Below, piece after piece: positions 30,946 to 43,060 of a stretch of 64,000 nucleotides of DNA (position 1 is its first letter; the number at the start of each line of letters is the position of its first letter). Both the position numbers and the translations under genes were made by a program. The notes under the pieces were generated by a model. It worked only from the letters and a program-made list of their open reading frames with translations. It ran no database searches and had not been told where the DNA came from. Source of the stretch: Hysterangium stoloniferum (taxonomy: Eukaryota; Basidiomycota; Agaricomycetes; Hysterangiales; Hysterangiaceae); assembly GCA_015178975.1 (NCBI GenBank), contig WHVD01000257.1:23846-87845 (forward strand), read 5' to 3'.

Positions 30946-33900
30946 TTAATCATCTAATGAGATGACATGAATCGTAGCATCCACAGCATTACATGATGGT
31001 TCATTATCACTTGAATCTCCAAAGTCACTTTCAGAATATGAATACCACTGCTTTTCTTCCTCTATTCTATCTTCTGGAATCTTCCCTTTCCTGACACCAA
31101 TACCCTTCCCACCTGAATATCCTTTTAATGACTGCAGATCCCGAAGATGTCGGTAGTGAATGGTATTGATTGCCTTCTGATGTAAAAGTATTTTGTGGAG
31201 CTGATAGGCTAGTGCTGGGTTTTCCATATTCAGGTTTGGAACATGCACACCTAATTAATGTTCCTCATCACATATAAATGTCTTAAGACGTGAGATTTCA
31301 ATATTGAGCCTTTGGATTTCCTCATGGGCCCGCTGGATTTTAAAATATGCTATGCTTTCTTCACGTTCAGCTGCTTTGATCCAGGGCTTGTGGAAGATAT
31401 CTTGAGATCCATCTCGTAGAAGGTCAAACTGAGCAATAAAAACATAGTCGAGTACCTGTGTTATGTCCAATGGATCACGAGGGGGTGAGATACAGGCAGC
31501 AGCAGTATTATAATTATTGACTGCTGTTCGAATTGCTTGTGAACGAGCCTTCAATCCTTTTGCAATCTGAGTGCGTAATTTTACACCTGTTGAAGAATAA
31601 TAATGAATCATGAGATGCAAAGAAATAAAAATACTCACCAATCCCAGACTGATTCAACTTAGTAAGCTCAAATAGTCGTGAAACAACCAATCCCTCAAGC
31701 TTATTTAGTGCAAGCTGATACTCCCTCATTGCCAGCTTTTCTTCAGTGAGTTTCCATTCTGCAGATTCTGGTGTCCACCGTCTCCCAATCCCTAATTTTC
31801 CTTCAAGATCCTCCACAGCACCCTGGAGAGTCAATACCAAGTCTAGGCCCTTGACCCGTGAGGTTTCAATACCTCATGTATGTAAGTTGTCCATTGAATA
31901 AAAGTTGTCACATTCGAGATCTGAGAGAGAGGTTATATGCCACTGTTGTGTAACAGCTGCATATCTGTCACTACATGGTAATATTAGTAAAAGCATGCAA
32001 TCAAAGTTTGTTACTCACATGGCTTCATGCAACTTACAAAGTGTGCTCAAGTACTCATACCTAAGTTTGTTTGTTTCCGGTTCCTGCTTGATTCCTCTCA
32101 GATATTCCTTTTCTTCATTATGCCACTCTATGAATGTTGTGTCTGATGGTATGTTCAAGGCAATCTTCATAGCCTCTAGTTTTGGTGGCAATTCAGCAAG
32201 CAATTTAAGTGCCTGTCAATAGTTATTGCAGATAAATTTACCTTTTAATAAAAGATTCAGAAATTAGATAAAATACTAGATAAAATAATGATAGGACTTA
32301 CTGAGTTCTGCATACTTATCAGCATTCCATCGTTCAAAATGCAATAATATGGCCTGCTTTCTGTGGAATTTTGAAGCATGGCGAGTAGGCCCTGCCACAG
32401 CATTTGACTCAGCAAATGCCCGCTCACAACCCTCAAAGTCTTCTAGACCACACCCTTCCACATATAATGGATGCCAGTCAAGTTGGCATAAATGGCAATG
32501 TGCATGGCCATGGAAAGATCCCACACAGAACTGACAGCCCGAAGACCTTACCTTGGGACCAACAAGTGCACTTTTGTTTGCTGTGACTGAAAACCCACAG
32601 CCGATGTCATACCCTAGTAGCAGGTTTACACCAAAAACATCAATTAACTTGTTAACAATAGCAAGGGGGTACTTTGCTCTGTTTTGGAATGGTAACATCA
32701 TGAATCAAATATAACATGTGGACTCACAATTCCCCACTCTTGATCATGTCACACATGAGTAGTGCAGTACCATGACGACAGACTGCCAAGAATATCCCAG
32801 TCTCATCAAAGATTCCCCACATCTTTTTGACAGCATCATCAGCGAGATTTTTCCAGTGTTCAACACACGGATTGGACTTGTCAACACCATCAGTTGGTTG
32901 GCCACCTTCAGTAAGTATTTCAGGCTAAGACGAGTCAAAACCAAGTATCACATGAGTGGAACACACTTACTGTAATATTTACCTTGGGTAATCTGCGTTT
33001 TACCTCTGAACTGAACTTATCAACTTCTCCTGGTGTCAGGTAGAAACCATTGATATGCTGGCATCCATCAGGCCGCTCAAGTGATTCAATAGAGACGACT
33101 TTGCCTGTGCTATCCTTTTCACACAGAGATTTTGGGATACGCTTGAGAGAATTATTCCCATCAAATGTGGCTTGGATGGAGTACTTGAGTGGTGGTTCAT
33201 CTTCAAGAACATATGTACATGGTGGACATGCATTCCGAAGCTGCCAATTGTCCTCATGCCCCAATTGATTTTGAATATCACATGATATGCGTGTCTGGAT
33301 TTCAACATACACATCATGACTTGCAAAGAGTTGTGCACGCATAGAAGGAGGGAAGGAAACCTAGAGAAAATATCTGTTAGCATTCATGATGTTTCTTCAT
33401 TGGCTTAGATGCATATACCAACTGAAGGTCACAAAGACTGCGTGCAAACTTGATTATACTCAATTGAGGTGTACAGTTGGCTAATGTGTGATATAATCGA
33501 AGGAGCTGGATGGAAAATGTGCGGGATGGATGAAGAGGTGCATTGCCTATGTAGCCATGTCGCATCATTGTGACCGTTATACCATGATTAGGATCGATAG
33601 GGAATGTTCTGAACTGTGATGCTAAGAATATATTAAAACCAAGATAATAATGAAAGAGTAGTGGATGACGTACAGAAAACATCATGCACCATTATCGGTG
33701 CATGCTGCAATGTGTCATGTTCTGTTGGAGGTCCTTTGAAGTCCCATTCTAGAAATGCCCTGGTGAGATCAGGGTACAGAACTTCCCATTCCTTGTTTGC
33801 CTTTTCGATACGGTCACGTCGTGTACGATGATCAACATGAGACCTGTATATAAATGCATAAGCAAAGTTGAGAAATATTTTATACAACTTACGAAGGGTG

Positions 33901-34318
33901 ATTCAAATTGGCATAATTCTCATAAACGTCCTGTGTGATTGCATTAAACTCCTGAGTATGGATTGAGTTCCAGCTGGCATCATCTTGCTCTTCAGGCCAC
34001 AGATCTCGCCAACTATACTGGTCCTCAGATACTTCCCAATGATCGTTCTGAGAGTTTCCGGGTATGGAATTCGCCATGTCCTGTATAGCCTTACGATCTG
34101 TGGATGTAGAATCTACGGCAGTTAATTGAAATGCAATAAAAAAGAACAGAGAACTTACTTGAAAGTAATGCAGCTCTTCTGGCAAGTCTCTCCCGGCGTG
34201 CTTGCATAATTTTATTTGGACCATGGACGACAGTGGCAGCAACAGACATGTTACGCTGATTTCTATTGACCATAGTACCCTTTACCTTCCGAGAGATATG
34301 CAATCGTGATTTAGCCAT
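30946..34318 (-). pseudogene. KDZ transposase
   Basis: Exons traced (minus): 34318-34159, 34112-33893, 33843-33674, 33621-33419, 33360-32983, 32924-32728, 32678-32302, then further pieces to a stop at 30946. The hallmark KDZ block is present: HWKNLADDAVKKMWGIFDET with CRHGTALLMCDM, then KYPLAIVNKL, LLLGYDIGCGF and GCQFCVGSFHGHAHCHLCQ. The catalytic acids (FDETGIF and GYDIGC) are retained. The C-terminal helical part reads ERWTP-like RRWTPESAEW, then LRTQIAKGLKARSQAIRTAV. A TGA at 31874-31876 lies where the frame should continue (CGA to TGA likely). The exon 7/8 junction near 32302 does not join in phase. It is therefore probably inactive. Confidence 0.82.
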
Positions 34319-34665
34319 AGAAATCTATTTAGCACAAAAGAAAGGGTTAGACAAAGAAGAGTTGGTGAAGTGATTTTGACAATGTCGCCGACGATGAGCT
34401 CAAACAGAACGCGCGCGCTAAGTGCTGGAGTGTTGCCGAAAGTACAGGGTGTTTGTGGACGTGTTGTGGGGGCAGCTGTCATGTCTGATAATAGCTTTGT
34501 GAGTCCATAGGAATACGCGAGGGAAAAAAAAAAAAATTTTATTCAAGACAGAATTATAAAACGGTATTATTTCCGGGAGAGGGAGACAACGGCTATCCTA
34601 TCTAACTATAAGGCGAGCAGCGCTAGTGTTCTGCGCCTAACTAGATATGGGTGCGTGGGTACTAC
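34258..34665 (-). repeat. KDZ 5' terminal region (inverted-repeat partner)
   Basis: This contains the transposase start and about 340 bp upstream, ending at GGTACTACAGGTG (34665), directly against a truncated HEAT exon. It pairs in inverted orientation with 27284-27675. Confidence 0.85.
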
Positions 34666-35880
34666 AGGTGAGCTTCGCCAGGGCCGACGCTGCGTTTGAA
34701 CGAACAAAGCCCTCAGTGTCCTTCAAAAGTGCAACAATGTCGGGAATGGCATTCGAAATAGCAGGCTGAAATTCGGCTGTGAGCAAATGTCAATGACGTT
34801 CCCATCCCATTATGAGGCACCTCACCTTGTCCTGAAAGCTTTGCCAGGGCCGATACTCCATTTAATCGCAAGATGACCTAGAGTCCTTCAAACGTACACC
34901 AATGTCGGGAATGTAACCCAATATGGCAGCGTGAAATTGGGCTATGTCAAACGTTAGCAAGCTTCCCATCCCATTTAGAGGTACTGGACCATGCTCTGAA
35001 AGCTTTGCTAGGGCCGATACTCCGTTAAGTCCATCCGACTGGGGCCAGTCCTTTAAAAGTGCAACAATGTCGGGAATGGCACTCGCAATGGCGGGGAGAA
35101 ATTGGGCTGTGGGTAAATGTGAACTGGATTCCCAACCCATTATGATGCCCCGTACCTTGCTCTATAAGCTTGGCCAGAGCTGAAACTCCGTTTGATCCAA
35201 CGAGGTCGTCCGAGTCCTTCAGAATTCCAACAATGTCGGGAATAGCATCCGAAATGGCAGCTCGGAATTCGGCTGTGATCGATTGTCAGCTGGATTTGTA
35301 TCCCATTGAGAGACGCCTCACCCCGTTCTGAAAGCTTGCCCAGTACCGATACTGCATTGGACCGAACGGTGTTATCAGTGTCTTTCAAAAACATGACAAT
35401 ATCAGGAATGGCACGGGCAATGGCGGCTCTAAATTTATCTGGAAAACCATCAATTATAGCAGCTTACAAGGAGTCAGCGCCATACCAAACACATGGAGAG
35501 TAATCACCGCCTGTACCAGAGCCAATTTTCCTTCACGCACTCTGAGATTGAAGCTGGGTAACGTGAGGCCAAAATTTTGTGCTTTTAAGTAGTTTGAAAA
35601 TTGGGCAATGAATAATATATGAATATATGAGGTCTCTTCACGTACATGGCATCGTTAATTGTTGAAAGATCTTGATGCCTTCATGACGCCGAATACTGTG
35701 AGTACTCTGTAAGAGATCCATAGTTGACCAGAGACGGCGCGTCGCGAATTGGGAGATGTGGTGTATGTCGGGCTTATTGACTAGATCACTGTTATATGTA
35801 TGAGTATGGGGCGGGGCAGAAGGGGGATTGCCAAGCTTCGGAGTGAAGTTGAAGGTGGATTGTGCGGCGGATGGCTGCAT
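34666..35880 (-). pseudogene. HEAT/ARM-repeat protein gene, 3' end cut by KDZ
   Basis: ATG at 35880 (MQPSAAQSTFNFTPK). Exons: 35880-35646, 35581-35486, then one HEAT-like repeat per exon: 35438-35322, 35272-35156, 35106-34990 (117 nt each), 34941-34826 (one base short, frameshift), and a final one truncated at 34666 by the KDZ edge. Each repeat exon encodes 39 residues of the form FRAAI-x-DAIPDIV-x-LLKD-x-D-x-x-VRSN-x-VS-x-LAKLSE-x-G. This is a two-helix scaffold repeat, likely for protein-protein contact. All introns are phase 1 and nearly identical (GTGMGG...CTGACA...CACAG). The frameshift and truncation make it a pseudogene. Confidence 0.82.
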
Positions 35881-35984
35881 GCTGTCAGACAAACCTACAG
35901 CATCAAGTATGTGACCCCTGATAAGAGGAAGGAGCTTCGCTACGGAGACTTAAGGAAAATGCTTCATAAAGAATTATTGGACTA

Positions 35985-36800
35985 CCCTTCTCAGATAGCT
36001 TGGCCAGGAGAAATGCTGCGCTTGATCGAACGGGGGCATGAGAGTACTTCAAAAAGTGCAACAATGTCAGGAATAGCACCCTCTATGGCAACTTGACATA
36101 GCGCCATGTTCAGATCTCAGCTGGACTCACATCCCAGTATTGAGGAACCGCACCTTGCTCTGAGAGCTTTTCCAGGGCCCATACTGCGTTTGATCGAACG
36201 GAGGGGAAAAAGTGCTTCAAAAGTGCAACAATTGCGGGAATGGCATCCAAAATGGCAGGTCGGAATTCGTCTGTGGTGAAATATCAGCTAGATTCTCATC
36301 CCACTTGTGACGCATCCCACCTTGCTGTTCGATGTCGGGATACCTGGGGGATCACAGTGCGAGGACTCTCAACACTAGGAGCGAAAGCCACTTAGGATTG
36401 AGCGGGTAGAACTAAAGACCGGTGATATAACTAGGTATCCAGATGAGGTCCTACTCTCATCTGGCTGTAACTATATACTAGAATACATGGTCTGTGCACT
36501 GGTCTGTGCAGCGAACGTGTGTGTGCAGCACGGAACTAAGTGAACACTAAACTATATATAACAATCACATGTGAACCGGTTCACGGAAATAGGCAGTCAC
36601 AAGACGAGGTATGGTGTAATACTAATCGTACGTCACCATACTCTAACACTTGCTCTGACAGTCTGGCTAGGGCCGATACTCCATCTGACCCAGTGGATTC
36701 GACCCATTCTCCTAAAAGTGCAACGATGTCAGGAATGGCATACACAATGGCAGCTCGAAATTCGGCCGTCGTTGAGAGGGTAGTCCAGAATTCGACTGGT
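35985..36800 (-). pseudogene. Tail of an upstream HEAT-repeat gene, split by an LTR
   Basis: On the minus strand, further HEAT exon-intron units lie at about 36790-36649, 36290-36160 and 36100-35985, immediately upstream of the gene starting at 35880. The solo LTR at 36326-36648 interrupts one unit. Several units are worn. The layout shows head-to-tail tandem genes of this family. Confidence 0.7.
36326..36648. repeat. Solo LTR, 323 bp, in the HEAT array
   Basis: TGTTCGATGTC to CTCTAACA, with perfect target duplication CTTGC at 36321-36325 and 36649-36653. Removing it restores a normal HEAT intron/exon junction (CACCTTGCTCTGAC). Confidence 0.9.
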
Positions 36801-36940
36801 GGTCTGAAATGATGGGGATCCTAACAACTCACGACACTCCAAGATCCAGAACCCTGCAGATCCATTGACAGTGAAAACTTCCACTCATGGTAGTTATCAT
36901 CCAAGAGTTTCAGAATGCTTGCAAGTAAGGTGTTGATATT

Positions 36941-37386
36941 TGTTAAGCATGGGGCCCACAGGTGGGTCTCTGGGGGAAACCCATGGAAGTTCTGGGGAAG
37001 GACTTGGCTTTAGCTTATATGCTGTGCCCTCACAAGATTGCATTGGCCAACTTCAGACAGTAGTGGACGGAAAACCCACAGGTTCTGAGAATATGCTGAG
37101 GCAGATACTAAGTCAAAGTTAAGTTGATTTTCTGATCAGATTGTAAGTACAGATAGTAGTTAGACTATATAGACTAGTAGATTATTGTACTACATATCCA
37201 GAGAGAGAGAAAAGACATAACAGGTATAAAACAAGACAATAAACCAGATGTCAAATGGGCAAAGACAGATTAGGAACAAGGGGTCTGGAATGTCCAGGTG
37301 GAGTCTGGTGGCTGGTTCATATGATATAGAGAGTCAAATACCTATAGGATGGGTTCCAGGTCCCAGCAGGTTTCCCAGTCCTAACA
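36941..37386 (+). repeat. Solo LTR, 446 bp
   Basis: TGTTAAGCATGG to CAGTCCTAACA, flanked by ATATT (36936-36940 and 37387-37391). It contains GGACTTGGCTTTAGCTTATA then TGCTGTGCCCTC at 37000-37032, the LTR block shared across families. The stretch 37392-38439 beyond it shows no gene. Confidence 0.88.
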
Positions 37387-38439
37387 ATATTGGACATAAG
37401 ATGATGAGATAGTATTAATGCAACTCTTTAAAGTAATGGGGGAGAGCCCATGAAATTGACAGTATATAGAAAAAGAGACAAGATTTAGTTCATATAACTA
37501 AGCTACTGTAAAGTACTACTTAGCCAACCATATTTGAATAAACTATGAAAGTGCATATTGTAAAAACATGTTGTGATCTCTTCACAATTAACCTGTCCAC
37601 CCTCCATCTGACCACATGCAACATCCCTACAATCAGACCATCTGTCCTTTGGTCTCAATTGACAATGTCAAGGCCAAACAATCTCCAACATGAAGCATGA
37701 CAGCTGCACTCCAAGTGGTGCAAGTGTGGGTCGGTATGGGGTGCCTGAACAGTTCAATACTGTGCATTTCGTAAAAAATGTCTTCACATAACAGTGAGAA
37801 GCCTGCTTTGTCTCCTGGTATATTTTGTAATGTCCATCCTTATTACTTTTTTCAACTTTATTCATGATGTCTCCCATGCATCTCTATCCTTATCTCGACC
37901 TGCATCCCTGGTTTCTGTTATGTTTTTATTGCTTGAGGAGGATATCTGAAAATTATTAAGTATACCAAATTCTAATATACTCAAAAAGTCATTTAAACAT
38001 CTGGGATGTGATTCAAACATAATTTGGTTTTTAAAACTTTTTGAAAGTTTTAAACTCTCTCGTACATTACAAACTAAAGAATCTTTCTGGACATGAGTAA
38101 ACAATAAAAAAAATTAGTAGTTTGAAACACTAATACTTTTAAAAAATAGCTACTTTTAGATAGTCCATTCCATGCATATGTATATCATTGGCACCTCTAA
38201 ATACATATGTATTACTTTGGAACATGTGGTACTGGGGTGAGGTAGGTACTATGATATAGAGGAGCTGTAAGGAATATAATTGTCAGGAAAACGATTGAAG
38301 AACCAAGTGTTGGTATGAAAAAGGTCAGACAGAATGTCTCGAGAAGATGCGATAAGGTCATAAATGTTCAATCTCCTCTTGAATATACTATTATATATGT
38401 GTAGTATAGTTAGTGAATCTTGTGCTCGAGTTGTTGGAC

Positions 38440-41124
38440 CAATGGAAAGTCATAACTGGAGAACTGGTGGATCCTGTACATGCAGATTCGAAGGTTCCTA
38501 TGAAGGAGGAGCATGAGATTGAGGAGGCCTGGGAACTTTGTAAGAGGGGCTATAGTGAAATAATGCTGTGTTGAAGACAAGCCCAGGGTGGCTATAATGG
38601 TGGATAGTAATCCAGTTAATGCATGGGAAACTTTGAAGATGACCTACAGGACATGATTGGCCAATAGTCGAGTGATGCTACTTTCAGAGCTTGTTGGCAT
38701 GCTTTACGATGGGATGTGTATCATCAAATACAAGGCCCAGATGGATTCCATTAGGTTCAAACTGTTGGGAGCCAGACATGCTATCACAAATGCTGATTAT
38801 CTCAGTTTATTCATGAGTATGCTGCCTGAGGATTTTGATATAATGTTAACAACAATCAATTATGATGTTCACACTGTTGAAGAAGTCATCAATAAGTTGT
38901 GACAAGTTGAAATTTGAAAAGAAATATGTACATCCCAGTTATGCTGAAGGTTCCACATTTCATGCCCAGAGGTGTATTAGTCCACAAAGAGGAATGTACT
39001 GTGCTGCCATTCCATGTGGAATGCTGATCAGGAGCAGCAATCCTCAATCGGGTTGTTTCAAATGTGGAGATTCATCACACTGGGCAAGGGATTGTCCTGA
39101 AAGAAGACAGAGGTTTGCTCAGCAGTCTGAAAATCAGAAGAACCTAAATAAGAAAATGGACAACTCATCTGGGAGTACATCTTCCCCTTCTGTTGCTAGC
39201 AGGGGTATGTTTACTGCCATCGAATCCACGTTCTTCTTGAGTAAGGAGTGTGCAACATAAATATTTCTTGGATTCTGCATCATCAGGGCATTATGTGCTG
39301 AGTATGTGTAATTTTATGGCATATAAAACCATGAAGAAAATACAAACGGTGAATGGCACTTATATCCATGCCAAAGGTATTGGGACCTTGTGATTTAAAG
39401 TTATGAAATTCAGACTGGAATTTATAGGTGAAATTCCCAATGTCGAATGGACCCCCAAAGTTAAGGTGTGACTCCTTAATCCCACACAGTTTATCAAGGA
39501 TGGATATCATGTTATATTGAGCAAAAGTGGTTCAACAATTGTTGATTTGTTGGGTCACACACTCATTGAGGTGAATAAGAGGGGTAATGTATACCCCTTC
39601 CAGCTGGATACAATTCCTGCATTGCCGACAGAACACGAATATACAAATTTATCAGATGATGAACTACAAAATAGGTTGGAAGGCATATCTATAGTCTTTT
39701 CTGTGAATTCAACATACAACATTATGCAAGGGCATCAGTGTTTGGGGGCATTTGAATACGAATGCTATTAAAAATCTTGCATGTCATTTTGCGACTGGGA
39801 TGGAAATTGAAGGTTTCGAAGCCAATTGTATTGTGTGTATTGAAAGTAAACAACACAGAAACCCATTTAAAACTGGACGTACCAGAGCAATGAATTGGGA
39901 GAATTGCTTCATATGGATCTTGCAGGGCCTATGGAAACAAACAGTTTTGACAAAAAGCATTATTTGGTTATCATTGCTGATGATTTTTCCCATGCTATAT
40001 GGATCGAAACATTAGGAAGAAAATTGGAAGTGGTGTGCAAAATAAAGGAATATGTAACCCAGTTGGAGACATTATTTAATACAAGAGTCCAGGGCACTAT
40101 GATGTATAATGGAACTGAGCTAATAAATTCAGAATTGAGAAGTTATCTGTTATCAAAAGAAATAGCGTTATTTACCTTGGTACCATATACACCACAGCAG
40201 AATGGTGTTGCGGAAAGAGGAACATGCACCATTACTGAAGGAGTGAGAACTATGTTATATGTGATGAAAATAATGGAAGGATGCTCGAAGCCTATTATAT
40301 GTGTCAAAACTTCCCAAATTTTTGTGGTCAATTGCAGTGAAAACAATGGCATATTTGAGGAATCGTAGTCCATCGCATGCAAACAATGGACATACACCAC
40401 TCAAATGAATAACTGGGGAAAAACCAGATTTATCACATTTGTGTATATGTGGAAGTCCAATTAGCATGGCAATTCCCAAACAAAAACCCCAAAAGTGGGA
40501 CTCACATTCAAAAATGGGTTATTTTGTGGGTTATGAGCTGTATTCTTCCAGGTATTTAGTGTGGTTTCCTGGAATGAGAGGGATCAAAAAGGTACAAGAT
40601 GCGATATTCCATGAAGATACTATGACATTGGCATCGCCGGTGCCATATGGAGATGAAGGTCAATTTAGGGATATAATTTACCTCCAATTCAACCTGGGAG
40701 TGGGCCTCAAGCTAGACTCACAATCCATATCCCACCTCATCCTCGACCTATTGAATAAACAGAAGAAACTAAGCTAATGAAAGAATCTCAATTAGTATCT
40801 GACATACCTGACTATCCCCATGGAATATCAAGATCTGGAAAATTATGGGAAGGAATTTGGAGTTCATTGTTAGTTGAAGAAAAGGAACTAGAAGATTACA
40901 ATGTACCGGTTGTTTTCTCGACATTGGGCAATCTGACAATAGAGGAGGCATTGAATATGCCGGGAGATGAAGGATTAGCTTGGGAAAAAGCCAGACAAGC
41001 AGAGTGGAAGAACATGGTAGAACATAATGTATTTGGCACACCTGAAGAACCGCTACCAGGGACAGGTGTTTTAAAAACCAGAATGATGCATCACAGATCA
41101 TACAAAAATGGCAAAGTAGTTTGA
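38440..41124 (+). pseudogene. Degraded second Ty1/copia element (gag to start of RT)
   Basis: Plus-strand fragments in copia order: gag (LSLFMSMLPEDFDIMLTTI), a zinc knuckle (CFKCGDSSHWARDC, near 39060), an integrase core from 39895 (HMDLAGPMETN, ADDFSHAIWIE, YTPQQNGVAERGT), post-integrase sequence (WDSHSKMGYFVGYE) and the start of RT (AWEKARQAEWKNMVEHNVFG). Frames are interrupted many times. LTRs could not be paired. It is a different and more decayed family than the copia element at 2-7 kb. Confidence 0.75.
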
Positions 41125-41161
41125 GTTTCAACTAGTATAGTTTGAAGCTCGGATTGCACTA

Positions 41162-42256
41162 AGGTAGGTGTCGCTTTAGTTCAGCACCTTATGTAATCGT
41201 ATTACTAAGTGCCAAGAGTGGCCAAATTTGCACAATTTTTGAAACATTTATTATGAAGTCAAAAAATGAATTGGAGTCACTATAATGGTACAGGCATATT
41301 AATTTGAGCTTGCCATACTTGTGCAAGTATGATTGGAGGTAATGTACGATGGCCATGGTATCTTTTGTTGACCCATGCAGTCTCCAATCCTGACAGTCCG
41401 AGATCATAACCTGATATGAACTGGGCAGACCTATTTGCATATCTAGCATGGGAAAACAATGAGATCAGATAGTGGGCAGAAGTATAAGAGAAATACCTTC
41501 TGATTTGAAGCAAAGGGATATCATCCAAGCATGTAAGCATATTCTTTTCCCTCTCAACAATGTTATTGGTTTTGGGGGTGTTTCGGTAATGGAACTTTGC
41601 TGCACCCCAATACTGCTCAATAAAATTAAGCTCACAGTGATATTTTGGGTAGAAGTCACAGATGTGAACCCGCAATGTGATGCCTTGGATCCAAGGTTTT
41701 TGATGTGAGATTGTGCAGCTTTAGACTTCTGAGGCATGGTAGTAGAACTGTGCAACTGTGTGTTTGCTACTGCGCTGCTTATGTAATGTGGCCTGTGATC
41801 AAGTACACAGCTTACTGCACAAGTACATGTGCAGCTATACCCTCTTTTTCTTAGGAGAATTTTTATGTAAGTAAGATAAGTATATATATTTGAATTTAAT
41901 AGTTTTCTTTCCCAATTTTAGGCCCTTAAAACAAGGCTGCCCAATATATCACGTGATGATTATGTAAGCAGCCAATACTGACACTTGCAAATTTTTGAAA
42001 ATCTCAGAATCACATGGAAATGAGTTTTTAAGCATTCAGAGACTCAAAAAAAAAGTCAAAATTTGTAAGTCATACTACTTGGCAAGGGTGAATTATTTTT
42101 CAAGTTTTAAACCTGAGAACTGGAGGAATGGATCCCAACTCCACTTCCCTGGGCTTTAATTACAGATTATCTATGTTGTGGAAGCACAGAAAGGAGTGTG
42201 AGTAGGTCACTTTTTTGCTTACATAAACAGGTGCCAAACTAAAGTGATGCCTACCT
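41162..42256 (-). mobile_element. Tc1/mariner-like element, deletion derivative
   Basis: Terminal inverted repeats of about 35 bp begin AGGTAGGTGTCGCTTTAGTT on the left and AGGTAGGCATCACTTTAGTT at the reversed right end. A TA dinucleotide flanks each side (41160-41161 and 42257-42258), the Tc1/mariner target. The total length is 1095 bp. Inside on the minus strand, the transposase N-terminus (MPQKSKAAQSHIKNLGSKA) is fused by an internal deletion, out of frame, to the C-terminal catalytic end (FYPKYHCELNFIEQYWGAAK, with the terminal acid of a DDE site). It is therefore non-autonomous. Confidence 0.78.
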
Positions 42257-42539
42257 TAGTAGTTAAAGCCTGTCTGTGACAGTCAAGACGACACCCCAAT
42301 CACAACTTACAGGACACTAACTGGGTGTCTGGGTAAGTCGTGGTTGTGGGGTAAACAGTGTCTGAGTTCTAACTACTGGTGCTAGAATACATAAGTCTGG
42401 CATGTATGCACCCACAAGAGTCAATGTACCCAATGCATAGGCCGTTGAACTAAATATATGTGTATGATAAAATAGAGAGAAAATAGAAATAATAATGGAA
42501 ATATAGTGTGGGCTCTTCTGGACTATATTTCAGAGTATA

Positions 42540-43060
42540 TTTCACAGTATCTCTCACACTTGGATGCAGATTTTTCAGGAGATAATGAAGATAGATGATC
42601 TACAGGTGGATATGTGATTTTTGTTGGTTCAGGGGTGGTATCTTGGTCTTTGAGGAAACAGTCAACAGTTGCCCTTTCATCCCTAATAATATCTCAGTCG
42701 ACACACGGTGAAAATCGACTGATGTATTATATTTGTTACAGGTTATGGGCCCCCCAGGTTCGACATGAACTTTGAGTGTTGATACCACATATGACAGATC
42801 AGGCCACATTGTAATTTGTGCATGCATGATAGAGCTAAACAATTCATGATACGGTTTGTCAGCTATAAGAGTATGATCCTCTCCTGTGGATGGCACCAGG
42901 TGGCAGAGGAGTACTGCAGGGATTACAGTATGCCATCCCAAACCTGTCGAGGATGCGCTTGAGGTCGGTGTATGATTTCTACGTGATGGATGACAGGGAA
43001 GGCCTTCATCAACTTGTGGATTGGGGAGTGGTGTCATGGGTATAACTTAGAGCAATGTCA
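42540..43060. pseudogene. Copia fragments in opposite orientations
   Basis: At 42560-42695 the plus strand reads DADFSGDNEDR, stop, STGGYVIFVGSGVVSWS: copia RNase H. At about 43040-42720 the minus strand reads LKRILDRFGMAYCNPCSTPL and later the RT C-terminal region. The two pieces face opposite ways, so an inversion or separate insertions occurred. Confidence 0.6.

Larger units (their letters stand above)
27284..34665 (-). mobile_element. KDZ (Kyakuja-Dileera-Zisupton) transposon complex
   Basis: A KDZ transposase gene (34318 to 30946) and an intact accessory gene (30569 to 29174) lie on the minus strand. Upstream of the transposase, 34258-34665 is repeated inverted at 27284-27675, starting CACCTGTAGTACCC. 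A second, gutted KDZ copy runs plus-strand from there to about 28760, and a third partial copy of the 5' region lies at 28814-28965. The right edge (34665/34666) interrupts a HEAT-repeat exon, proving insertion. I could not find the true 3' terminus or a matching target duplication. This looks like a rearranged composite and not one clean element. Confidence 0.8.
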
